Shown here: piece by piece, positions 16,663-23,663 of the stretch
How positions within the stretch are numbered: the stretch's first letter is position 1
How the letters are laid out: each line of letters starts with the position of its first letter
Assembly (NCBI GenBank): GCA_035715725.1
Contig: DASTKT010000155.1
Coordinates: 1-26,550 of the forward strand
Direction: 5' to 3'
Length of the DNA stretch: 26,550 nt
Source of the DNA: JADGGV01 sp035715725
Lineage (GTDB): Bacteria > Gemmatimonadota > Gemmatimonadetes > Longimicrobiales > RSA9
Made by a program: the position numbers and the translations under genes
Notes under the pieces: model-generated
Database searches by the model: none
What the model was told of the DNA's origin: nothing
Seen by the model: the letters and a program-made list of their open reading frames with translations, nothing else

Positions 16663-17073
16663 ATGGCCACCTCGGGCACACGGAAGTCCGCGAAGCCGCG
16701 GAACGCGGCGTCACGCCGGCCGGCACGGGCGGGCGGCGCCGGCGGCTCGCTCCCCCGCCGCATCGACTCGGCGCGGCGCGCGTTCGCCTCGGACGCCCAG
16801 CTCGCCGAGGCGCTCGGCGTCGACCGGGCGCAGGTGAAGCGGTGGTGGGAGGGGAAGACGACGCCGAGCCCCGAGACCACGGACCGGATCGTGGGGCTGG
16901 ACACCGTCGTCGAGCTGCTCTCCAGCTACCTCGAGCCGGGCTCGATCGGGAAGTGGCTTGGGGGCATCAACGCGCATCTCGGGGACCGTCGGCCGGTCGA
17001 CCTGCTGCGTGAGGGCAACCTCTCCGGGGTCATCGCCGCGATCGAGGCGCTGAAGGCCGGCTCGTACGCATGA
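16663..17073 (+). CDS. Xre/MbcA/ParS-type antitoxin
   Basis: 136 residues. The first 30 residues are basic and low in complexity. A helix-turn-helix lies at about 42-66 (SDAQLAEALGVDRAQVKRWW), and the C-terminal toxin-binding domain at about 76-132 contains VVELLSSYLEPGSIGKWLGG and LLREGNLSGVIAAIEAL, the pattern of the MbcA/ParS/Xre toxin-binding domain. It should bind and neutralise the RES toxin encoded next and repress the operon. The genes overlap by 4 bp (ATGA), which keeps their translation coupled. The N-terminal codons include a 15 bp stretch (16707-16721) identical to part of the MITE-like element at 236-250, so the unusual N-terminus may have been gained from a repeat. Confidence 0.85.
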   Translation: MATSGTRKSAKPRNAASRRPARAGGAGGSLPRRIDSARRAFASDAQLAEALGVDRAQVKRWWEGKTTPSPETTDRIVGLDTVVELLSSYLEPGSIGKWLGGINAHLGDRRPVDLLREGNLSGVIAAIEALKAGSYA

Positions 17074-17654
17074 CCGCTCCGCCCGAGCGGGTCTGGCGGG
17101 TCTTCCCGTGGGACCCCGCGGCGGCGGAGGGAGAGCGCTTCTCGAGGAGCTTCGTGCCGCGCACGCAGGGGCACGGGCGTTTCGATCTGCCGGGGGCGCC
17201 GGGCGGCGTGCTGTATCTCGCCGAGACGGCGGAGCACGCGGTCGCCGAGATGATCCAGCATTATCGGGGACAGCTCCTGGAGGAGCCGGACCTCTATCAG
17301 GGCGGGTACGCGCTCGCGCTCGTCGAAGTCACGATACCGGAGCCGGTCCGCCAGGCCGTCGCCGACCTGTGCGACCCGGCGGTGCTGCTCCGGCTCGGGA
17401 TCCGCCCGGACGAGACCGCGTCGGGCGACCGCCGGGTGACGCAGCGGATCGCGGCTACGGTCCAGGGCCATGGCTGTTCCGGCCTTCGGTGGTGGTCCGC
17501 GCTATCGGGCGACTGGCATACCATCGTGCTGTTCCTGGAGCGACTCGCCCCGCCGCTCGCGTACGAGACACCCGAGTCGCTCGGGCTCGACCACCCGGCC
17601 GTGGCGGAAGCGGCTCGGGTCCTGGGGATCCGCCGCGCCGGTGCCCGGGCGTGA
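17070..17654 (+). CDS. RES-domain toxin (NAD+ phosphorylase family)
   Basis: 194 residues. The RES fold is recognisable from VWRVFPW at the N-terminus (Arg10), YLAETAEHAVAEM (49-61, with Glu60) and GLRWWSALSGDWHTIVLFL (138-156, with Ser143). These supply the Arg, Glu and Ser that give the family its name. Characterised members such as MbcT degrade cellular NAD+ and stop growth unless bound by the cognate Xre antitoxin. The length is typical and the key residues are present, so it is likely active. It overlaps the antitoxin gene by four bases and ends only 9 bp before the convergent GH13 gene. Confidence 0.88.
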   Translation: MTAPPERVWRVFPWDPAAAEGERFSRSFVPRTQGHGRFDLPGAPGGVLYLAETAEHAVAEMIQHYRGQLLEEPDLYQGGYALALVEVTIPEPVRQAVADLCDPAVLLRLGIRPDETASGDRRVTQRIAATVQGHGCSGLRWWSALSGDWHTIVLFLERLAPPLAYETPESLGLDHPAVAEAARVLGIRRAGARA

Positions 17655-17663
17655 CCGCCGCGC

Positions 17664-19319
17664 TCACTCCCGCGTCCGCCGCAGCGCGTAGTTCAGCCCG
17701 CCGGCGCGGAACCAGCGGTAGCCGTACGCGTCGAGCTGCAGCCGGTGCCTGCCGTCCTCGTCCGCGCGGCTCTCCTGCTCGGCCAGCAGGTCCACCAGCC
17801 GCTCGCCGCCCTCGGCCGGGACGCGGAGCCGCACCTCGGTCGGGTGGCCCGCAAAGTTGTGCACGACGACGACCGAGTTGCCGCGCCACTCGTAGCGCAT
17901 GGCGAGGATGCCCGGCTCGCGCGTGCGCAGGATCTCCCAGTCTCCCCAGCCGATCTCGGGGCACTCCTTCCGCAGCCGGATCATGCGGATCATCCACCGC
18001 AGGAGCGAGTTCGGGTCGCGCCGCTGCGCCTCCACGTTCACCTCGCGGTAGTCGTACGGCCCCTTGCCGACCACCGGACAGTACGGCTTTTCCGCGGTGG
18101 AGAAGCCGGCGTTCGGCTCGTCGGACCACTGCATCGGCGTGCGCACGGCGTCGCGCTGCTCGAGGCTCAGGTCGTCGCCCATCCCGATCTCGTCGCCGTA
18201 GCGGATGACCGGCGTGCCCGGGAGCGAGAAGTTGAGCGAGTAGGCCAGCTCGATCCGACTCCGGTCCCCCAGCATCGGCGCCAGTCGCCGACGGATCCCC
18301 CGCCCGTAGAGCTGCATCTCCGGGTCCGGGCCGAACTCCGCGAACACGCGGGCGCGCTGCTCGTCGGTGAGGCGGCCGAGGTCCAGCTCGTCGTGGTTGC
18401 GGAGGAACTGCGCCCACTGCGCCGCCGGCGGGATCGTCTTCGTCGCCTTCAGCGCCTCGACGAGCGGCGCGACGTCCGCCGTCGCGAGCGCGTAGAACAG
18501 GCGCTGGTTCACCCAGAAGTTGAACATCATCTGGATGCCGTCGCCCTCGTCGCCGAAGTACGTCTTGTTCTCCTTCGGGACGATGTTCGCCTCCCCCAGC
18601 AGGATCGCGTTCCCCGAGCGCCACTGGAGGAAGCGACGGAATTCGGCGAGGTACTCGAAGTGCAGCTCTCCCTGCGGCTCCCCCGGCACCGTCGACTCGA
18701 TGACGAACGGCACCGCGTCCACGCGGAAGCCGGCGACGCCGAGCTGGAGCCAGAAGCCCATGATCCGCCGCACCTCCGCCCGCACCTGGGGATTGTCCAT
18801 GTTCAGGTCGGGCTGGAAGGCGTAGAACCGGTGGTAGTAGTACGCCCCGGCCTCGTCGTCGTAGCTCCAGGTCGACTTCTGGTGCCCGGGGAACACCATC
18901 CCCGAGTTCCAGTCCGCCGGGCGCTTCTTCGACCAGATGTACCACTCCCGGAACCGGGAGTCCGGGTCCTTCCGCGCCTGCTGGAACCAGGGATGCCGGT
19001 CGGAGGTGTGGTTCACCACCAGGTCGATCAGCACCCGGATCCCCCGCTCCTCCGCCTGCTTCATGAACTCGACGAAGTCGCCGCTCGAGCCGTGGCGGTG
19101 GTCCACGCCGTAGAAGTCCGAGATGTCGTAGCCGTTGTCCCGGTTCGGCGTCGGCTGGAACGGCGCCAGCCACACCGCCCCCACCCCCAGCGAGTGCAGG
19201 TAGTCCAGGCGACGCATCAGCCCCTCGAAGTCGCCGCAGCCATCGCCGTTGGCGTCCATGAAGCTCTCGAGGTCCAGGCTGTAGATGACCGTGTTCTTGT
19301 ACCAGAGATCCTCGATCAT
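17664..19319 (-). CDS. GH13 alpha-glucan enzyme, trehalose-synthase-like
   Basis: 551 residues. The N-terminus (WYKNTVIYSLDLESFMDANG) and layout follow the GH13 trehalose synthase/alpha-glucosidase group. Family motifs: VVNHTSDRHPWF (101-112), GFRVDAVPF (197-205, nucleophile Asp201), ILLGEANI (239-246, acid/base Glu243) and LRNHDELDL (306-314, Asp310). A C-terminal beta domain closes the protein (about 460-551). No signal peptide is present, so it acts in the cytoplasm. Trehalose synthases interconvert maltose and trehalose; hydrolysis of alpha-glucosides is the alternative, since residues such as SLDLESF differ from the commoner QVHVRAF start. The start is the ATG at 19319, with GGAG about 11 nt upstream; a longer frame adds 15 unlikely residues. 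No maltokinase or glycogen gene is adjacent. Confidence 0.88.
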   Translation of the reverse strand: MIEDLWYKNTVIYSLDLESFMDANGDGCGDFEGLMRRLDYLHSLGVGAVWLAPFQPTPNRDNGYDISDFYGVDHRHGSSGDFVEFMKQAEERGIRVLIDLVVNHTSDRHPWFQQARKDPDSRFREWYIWSKKRPADWNSGMVFPGHQKSTWSYDDEAGAYYYHRFYAFQPDLNMDNPQVRAEVRRIMGFWLQLGVAGFRVDAVPFVIESTVPGEPQGELHFEYLAEFRRFLQWRSGNAILLGEANIVPKENKTYFGDEGDGIQMMFNFWVNQRLFYALATADVAPLVEALKATKTIPPAAQWAQFLRNHDELDLGRLTDEQRARVFAEFGPDPEMQLYGRGIRRRLAPMLGDRSRIELAYSLNFSLPGTPVIRYGDEIGMGDDLSLEQRDAVRTPMQWSDEPNAGFSTAEKPYCPVVGKGPYDYREVNVEAQRRDPNSLLRWMIRMIRLRKECPEIGWGDWEILRTREPGILAMRYEWRGNSVVVVHNFAGHPTEVRLRVPAEGGERLVDLLAEQESRADEDGRHRLQLDAYGYRWFRAGGLNYALRRTRE

Positions 19320-19700
19320 GCGCGGCGCTCCGTGCACGGGTACGCGGGGAGAGGGCGGGAGCACGCAAGCGGTGTGCAGGGGCGCGGAGCCGGCGGGGTT
19401 ACACGATGCCTGGCGGGGTGCGGAGGACCCGAGAGCGGGCGGAGCGTCCTCGGCCCGGGCGCTCCGTCGCGGCCGGCGGCCGGGAGCCGCGCACGTCTGG
19501 CAATCTATTCACGAGATGAATGAAATCGATTCACGGGGAGAAGCTCTCGGAAGACACCGGGTGATACGGGCCTCGCGCTCGACGCCCCCGCCGCGAGGAC
19601 ATCGCCGGTCGAGTCGATACGTCAGGCCGCGCCGGTGGCGGAGCGCGTCTGCGCCGGCCTGGATTCCCGACCGGCACCCGTTTCGATCGCCAGGAGGACC
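19320..19700. other. Divergent intergenic region, 381 bp
   Basis: No gene is seen. An AT-richer island at 19500-19535 holds two ATTCACG copies and TGAAT...ATTCA symmetry, and reads GAATAGATT on the minus strand, a possible -10 (TAGATT) for the GH13 gene but without a good -35. An AGGAGG at 19692-19697 serves the plus-strand gene at 19701. Confidence 0.45.
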
Positions 19701-19901
19701 ATGGGACGCGACGCACCGATCCGCATCCGCCGGCTATCCGATCGGACCCCCGAGCCCGACCTGAAGCGGACGACGCCCGCGGAGCGCCTGTCGCTGATGT
19801 GGCAACTCGCCGTCGATGCGTGGACCTTCAAGGGGGAGCGGCACCGTGCTGAATCCCGACTTCAGAGACATGTTGTCCGCGTTCTCCGACGAAGGCGTTG
19901 A
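19701..19901 (+). CDS. Small protein paired with a nucleotidyltransferase-like gene
   Basis: 66 residues, starting with ATG behind an AGGAGG (19692-19697). The protein is basic: IRIRRLSDRTPEPDLKRTT, then PAERLSLMWQLAVDAWTFKG and a very Arg-rich end (RLQRHVVRVLRRRR). I recall similar short proteins with a MWQLA.DAW.FKG signature next to minimal nucleotidyltransferases in other bacteria, but know no function. Its last 56 bases overlap the start of the next gene in another frame. The tight overlap and the strong ribosome site argue that it is a real gene. It could be the partner or antidote of the neighbouring protein; that is inference. Confidence 0.6.
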   Translation: MGRDAPIRIRRLSDRTPEPDLKRTTPAERLSLMWQLAVDAWTFKGERHRAESRLQRHVVRVLRRRR

Positions 19902-20295
19902 GTTCCTCCTCGTCGGCGCCTACGCCCTCGCCGTCCACGGCCTTCCCCGCGCCACCGGACACCTCGACCTCTGGATCCGTCGCTCCGACGAGAACGCGGC
20001 GCGCGTGCTTCGCGCGCTGTCCGCGTTCGGCGCGCCCACCGACCGGCGGAGCGTCTCCGACCTGGCGTCCGCCGATCTCGTCTTTCAGATCGGAGTGACA
20101 CCCGTCCGGATTGACATCCTCACATCGATCGACGCCGTCGAGTTCGACCAGGCCTGGCCGAACCGCATCACCACATCGATCGAAGGACTCGAGATCCCCG
20201 TGATCTCCCGCGTCGACCTCATCCGCAACAAGAAGGCGACGGGCCGCCTCCAGGACGCCGCCGACGTGGAGTCGCTGGAACGGCAGGACGGCTGA
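19846..20295 (+). CDS. Minimal nucleotidyltransferase-like protein
   Basis: 149 residues from a GTG at 19846 behind GGGGGAG. The pattern GVEFLLVGAYALAVHGLPRA (16-35), then TGHLDLWIRRSDENAARV, is that of minimal nucleotidyltransferases related to AbiEii and similar toxins, in which Gly-x-Tyr-Ala is followed by a metal-binding Asp-x-Asp. Here the first Asp is His39 (GHLDLW) while Asp41 is kept. Later conserved features include VRIDILTSIDAVEF (about 86-99) and a helical end VISRVDLIRNKKATGRLQDAADVESL. Because the first metal ligand is changed, transferase activity may be lost or altered. It overlaps the 66-residue gene by 56 bp and together they form a two-gene unit that resembles a toxin-antitoxin module. 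Confidence 0.75.
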   Translation: MLNPDFRDMLSAFSDEGVEFLLVGAYALAVHGLPRATGHLDLWIRRSDENAARVLRALSAFGAPTDRRSVSDLASADLVFQIGVTPVRIDILTSIDAVEFDQAWPNRITTSIEGLEIPVISRVDLIRNKKATGRLQDAADVESLERQDG

Positions 20296-20327
20296 TCCCG
20301 CGGGCACCGTCGACAGCCCGGCGAGCT

Positions 20328-20360
20328 TCCCTCCGTGGCTTGGCGTCTTCGTGTGACACT
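20328..20360 (-). repeat. Solitary repeat arm
   Basis: TCCCTCCGTG, about 13 bp, then GTGTGACACT closely resembles the outer arm of the MITE-like element at 4868-4904. No partner arm is visible, so this looks like a remnant. It lies in the 80 bp between the nucleotidyltransferase-like gene and the convergent regulator gene. Confidence 0.5.
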
Positions 20361-20375
20361 CATTCCGCTCGCCGG

Positions 20376-21344
20376 TCACGCCCCCTCGCCCACCACCCGC
20401 CCGGCCGCCTCCCGGACCAGCTCCCGCACCTCCGCCGGCCCCACCACCTCCGCGTCCGCGCCGTGCTGCAGCACGTGCCGCACGAGCCACTCCGGGTCCG
20501 CCACCCGGTAGCGCACCAGGACGCCGCCGTCCTCCAGCGCCTCCGCCGGCCCCTGCTCCACGATCCAGCGCGCGATGCGCGGCGAGTAGCGCACCGCCAC
20601 CTCCACGTCCTCGTCCGCGCGGTAGACCCGCCCGCCGGCGACGTACGCCGCCGGATCGAAGTCCGCCGGCACCTCGTACGTCCCCTCCGCCTCCCACGCG
20701 TCCAGGATCCGGTCGAGCCGGAACGCGCGCACCGCCTCCCGCGCCGTGCACCACCCGAGCACGTACCACACGCCGCCCGCCGCGACCAGCACGTACGGGT
20801 GGACCACCCGCCGCTCCGGCGCCGCGCCGCCCGACTTCAGGTAGTCGATCGCGACCGGCCGGCGCGCCGCCGCCGACTCCTGCAGGAACGTCCGCAGTCC
20901 ATCGCCGCCGCCGTCGCCCGCATCGACGACCACCACGGGCGGCGGCACCTCCACGTCCGGCGCCACCAGCTCCGCCTCCAGCCGCGCCGCCAGCTCCAGC
21001 AGCCCCGGCCGCCGCGCCGGCCGCGCCTCCGCCGCCAGCGTCCGCACCCCCAGCCCGAGCGCCAGCGCCTCGCGCGGCGTCAGCCGGACCGGCCGCTCGA
21101 ACGCGCCGCGCGGCCCCACGCGGATCCGGTCGTTCTCGACGAGGATGCTCAGCCCGGGCGAGCTCCCCGCCGGGTGGTAGTACTCCCGCGCCGTCACCGC
21201 CGCCACGTCCGCCAGCACCTGCGCCGGCGTGACGCCCAGCGCCGCCGCCAGCTCCCGCAGCGGACGCCCCTCGTCGCCCGACGCCGCCGGCAGCAGGTAG
21301 AGGATCCGCTCGAGCTGCGCCTCCGCCGTCGCGCGCTCAGCCAC
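20376..21344 (-). CDS. pafC: WYL-domain transcription regulator, PafC-like
   Basis: 322 residues from a GTG start. An N-terminal helix-turn-helix-like region (about 9-55: LERILYLLPAA, LRELAAALGVTPAQVLADV) is followed by a WYL domain in the second half (VAIDYLKSGG, VVHPYVLVAAGGVWYVLGWC, RAFRLDRI, about 170-225) and a C-terminal beta extension (about 245-320). Mycobacterial PafB and PafC act together as an activator of DNA-damage genes, sensing single-stranded DNA through the WYL domain. This gene follows the PafB-like gene and overlaps it by eight bases, so they are co-expressed. The symbol reflects resemblance and arrangement; other WYL regulators remain possible. Confidence 0.8.
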   Translation of the reverse strand: MAERATAEAQLERILYLLPAASGDEGRPLRELAAALGVTPAQVLADVAAVTAREYYHPAGSSPGLSILVENDRIRVGPRGAFERPVRLTPREALALGLGVRTLAAEARPARRPGLLELAARLEAELVAPDVEVPPPVVVVDAGDGGGDGLRTFLQESAAARRPVAIDYLKSGGAAPERRVVHPYVLVAAGGVWYVLGWCTAREAVRAFRLDRILDAWEAEGTYEVPADFDPAAYVAGGRVYRADEDVEVAVRYSPRIARWIVEQGPAEALEDGGVLVRYRVADPEWLVRHVLQHGADAEVVGPAEVRELVREAAGRVVGEGA

Positions 21345-22464
21345 CGGCCGCCTCCCCGCCGTGCCGCGCGGCCACCTCCCGCGCCAGCGCCTCCAGCTCC
21401 GCGGCGAGCTCCGGCGGCTCGAGCAGCCGCGCGTCGCCCCCCAGGCCGAGCAGCCAGCGCAGGAACGGGTTCACCTGGGCGACGTCGAACTCCCGCACCG
21501 CCGACCCGTCCGCCCGCTCCTCGACCGCCTCGCCCATCCCGTTCCGCGCCGCCCAGAGCGACGCCGGGAAGCGGAACAGCACCCGCGCCCGCAGCGCCTC
21601 CCCGCTCTCCTCCCCCAGCTCCCACGCCTCGCGGTCCAGGTAGTCCGCCAGCCGGAAGCCGGCCGGCACCGCGTAGTCCGGCGACTTCGGCGCCCGCGCG
21701 TTCACCGCCGGCGCCTCCATCCGCCCGACGCGGAAGACGCGGATCGCGTCGCGCGCCGCGTCGTGCCCCACCAGGTACCAGTTCCCGCGCTGGAACATGA
21801 GCCCGTAGGCGGCGACGTCGCGCTCCGTCGCCTCCCCGCGCCGGATCCCGTGGTAGACGAAGCGCATCCGCTTCCGCGCCAGCAGCGCCTCCGACAGCGC
21901 GCGCAGCGTCTCGACCAGCTCGCCGGCGCCCGGCCGGTCCACGAACAGCACCGGCGACTCCGGCACCGCCGCGGGCCCCAGGTCGAACGTCAGCTTCCGC
22001 AGCGCCGAGCGCGCCTCCCGCGCGTACGGGAACGCCGGCAGGTCCGCGACGTGGCGCAGCGCCTCCATCGCCGCCGACGCCGCCTCCCGCGGCAGCTCGA
22101 CCTCCGCCGGCCGCGCCGGATCGCCTCTCCGGCCTCGCACCTCGGCGACGTCCCCCGCCGCCAGCCTCAGGTACGGCAGGTAGAAGTCCCGCCTCGCGAT
22201 GCGGTAGCCGTCCACCTCCTCCCGCCCCCAGTTGATCGTGTACTTCACCGTCTCCAGCGGGATCCCCAGCGCCTTCAGCTCGTCCTTGTCCCGCTCGAAC
22301 GTGCGACGCGCCGTGGCTTGCGCCGTCTCCTCCCCCGTCCGCCACTTCTCCGCGTACGCCGGAATCCCCTCCATCAGCTCCTCCACCGGCACGGGGAGCC
22401 GCCGCCCGACCAGGTACGCGATCAGGTCGAGCCACCGCTGAGTCTTCGTGATGCGCTCGGGCAT
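21337..22464 (-). CDS. pafB: WYL-domain transcription regulator, PafB-like
   Basis: 375 residues from the ATG at 22464 (MPERITKTQRWLDLIAYLVG). An upstream in-frame start would add 22 unlikely residues. A winged helix-turn-helix (about 5-75: LVGRRLPVPVEELMEGIPAY, TARRTFERDKDELKALGIPL) is followed by a WYL domain (MRFVYHGIRRGEATERDVAA, GLMFQRGNWYLVGHD, IRVFRVGRM, about 220-275) and a C-terminal extension. It is the first gene of a two-gene unit with the PafC-like gene. A possible -10 (TACTAT on the minus strand, 22508-22513) lies about 45 nt ahead of the start; no -35 is clear. A role in the DNA-damage response is inferred from mycobacterial PafBC, and the AddA/AddB genes 5 kb away would be plausible targets. 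Confidence 0.82.
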   Translation of the reverse strand: MPERITKTQRWLDLIAYLVGRRLPVPVEELMEGIPAYAEKWRTGEETAQATARRTFERDKDELKALGIPLETVKYTINWGREEVDGYRIARRDFYLPYLRLAAGDVAEVRGRRGDPARPAEVELPREAASAAMEALRHVADLPAFPYAREARSALRKLTFDLGPAAVPESPVLFVDRPGAGELVETLRALSEALLARKRMRFVYHGIRRGEATERDVAAYGLMFQRGNWYLVGHDAARDAIRVFRVGRMEAPAVNARAPKSPDYAVPAGFRLADYLDREAWELGEESGEALRARVLFRFPASLWAARNGMGEAVEERADGSAVREFDVAQVNPFLRWLLGLGGDARLLEPPELAAELEALAREVAARHGGEAAGG

Positions 22465-22529
22465 GCGAGGCGTCCGGCGAGGTCGGAGGGCACGGCGAAC
22501 GGAGGGCATAGTACAGCCGCGGACCGACA

Positions 22530-22632
22530 CCGGGCGAGGGCGAGAGTGGGGGAGCGGGCGAGCGGGCGAGCGGGCGAGTCAGGAAACCCCGATCACCCGC
22601 TCTCCCACTCCCCCCCTCGTCTGTTCGCCCGG
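22530..22632. repeat. 103 bp inverted-repeat element with 8 bp tandem repeats
   Basis: CCGGGCGA (22530-22537) and its complement TCGCCCGG (22625-22632) bound the element. Inside, GAGTGGGGGAGCGGGC pairs with ACCCGCTCTCCCACTC at 14 of 16 positions. Three tandem GCGGGCGA units occupy 22554-22577. It carries no gene. It differs in sequence from the CAGAGG-type elements, so it is a second repeat family. It lies just upstream of the PafB-like gene and may overlap its promoter. Confidence 0.6.
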
Positions 22633-22717
22633 CCGCGCTCGCGTATCTCGGTCCGGAGTAGGCACGGCCCGTCCCGCGGGCGTTCGGGCCGCACGGGCGC
22701 ACCGCCGCCCGTGGCGC

Positions 22718-22951
22718 TCAGACGTCCGCGAGCGTGAGCGGGCGCGGGCGCTTCCCGTCGACGTCCGTGAAACCGTACTCTTGCGCGAGCGCCGCCTCCT
22801 GGCTCGCCACGAACGCCGCCCGCACCCCCGCGCACATCATCGCGTCCCGGCGCCAGCGCGGCTGCTCCCAGAACGGGAGCCCCCAGGTGAAGCGCCCCTC
22901 CTCGACCATCCGCTCGTACCCGCCCCAGGCCCGACCTCGTGGATCATCCAT
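22718..22951 (-). CDS. Conserved-looking small protein, 77 residues
   Basis: The ATG at 22951 is chosen because a textbook AGGAGGG (22961-22967) lies 9 nt upstream; a longer frame to 23140 is low complexity. The protein reads GYERMVEEGRFTWGLPFWEQ, then PRWRRDAMMCAGVRAAFVAS and QEAALAQEYGF. It is rich in Trp and Arg and probably one or two helices, with no signal peptide or membrane segment. I do not recognise the family. It is a single gene with a repeat element behind its 3' end. The strong ribosome site and balanced composition support it as real. Confidence 0.65.
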   Translation of the reverse strand: MDDPRGRAWGGYERMVEEGRFTWGLPFWEQPRWRRDAMMCAGVRAAFVASQEAALAQEYGFTDVDGKRPRPLTLADV

Positions 22952-23169
22952 GGCGCTCACCCTCCTGCGGTGGACCGAACGAACCCGGCGGAAACCGCCC
23001 GGGCCCCGGCCACCCTTCGCCGCGGCCCGCCGGCATCTGTCCGACGAACCGGTCACGCGCTCGTGGACGCACCTCCAGGAGCCGCCGCCGGCCGTGTCGA
23101 TTTCGGTCCCGCTCGTTCGACGTATGGATGAGGAGGCCATGCGACGCGACGGACACCCACGAGGGCTAC

Positions 23170-23183
23170 CCGGCGCGCGCCGG
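23170..23183. other. 14 bp perfect GC palindrome upstream of the SRPBCC gene
   Basis: CCGGCGCGCGCCGG is fully symmetric and lies about 70 bp before the ATG at 23253, just ahead of GTAACGCGTACCTTC, where TACCTT could be a GC-organism -10. It might be an operator, but symmetry is common by chance in such GC-rich DNA. Confidence 0.25.
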
Positions 23184-23252
23184 TAACGCGTACCTTCGTC
23201 CCGTCCCCGTTCGACGAACGGCGACTACCCACCAGAATCGAAGGAGACACCC

Positions 23253-23663
23253 ATGAAGATCACGGTAGAGACTCTGGTTCGAGCCGGGCTGAAGCAGGTC
23301 TGGGATGCCTACAACAACCCGGCGGACATCGAGCAGTGGAACACGGCCCAGGACGACTGGCACACGACCCACAGCACCGTCGATCTGCGCGAAGGCGGCA
23401 GGTTCCTGTCGCGCATGGAGGCGAAGGACGGGAGCGTCGGCTTCGACTTCGAGGGCACGTACACCCGCGTCGAACCGATGCGGACCATCGAATACCGGAT
23501 GGACGACGGCCGGGAGGCCCGGGTCGAGTTCATCGACCACGCCGAGGGCGTCCTCGTGAAGGTGACCTTCGATGCGGAAACCGAAAACCCGCCCGAGCTC
23601 CAGCGCGCCGGGTGGCAGGCCATCCTGGACAACTTCGGCCGCCACGTGGAGGCGAAGGCTTGA
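23253..23663 (+). CDS. SRPBCC (AHSA1-like) domain protein
   Basis: 136 residues, the normal size for a single-domain member. KITVETLVRAGLKQVWDAYN, then IEQWNTAQDDWHTTHSTVDL and GGRFLSRMEAKDGSVGFDFE follow the START/Bet v1-like pattern of the AHSA1 group, and the end (LQRAGWQAILDNFGRHVEA) forms the expected long C-terminal helix. These proteins bind small hydrophobic ligands or act on signalling and stress pathways; no specific ligand can be named. GAAGGAG precedes the ATG. It is a single gene in the cytoplasm. Confidence 0.88.
   Translation: MKITVETLVRAGLKQVWDAYNNPADIEQWNTAQDDWHTTHSTVDLREGGRFLSRMEAKDGSVGFDFEGTYTRVEPMRTIEYRMDDGREARVEFIDHAEGVLVKVTFDAETENPPELQRAGWQAILDNFGRHVEAKA

Noticed and set aside
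22554..22577. Three tandem GCGGGCGA units as a possible CRISPR or iteron array
   Set aside because: Units are 8 bp and contiguous without spacers, and no replication or cas gene is nearby.
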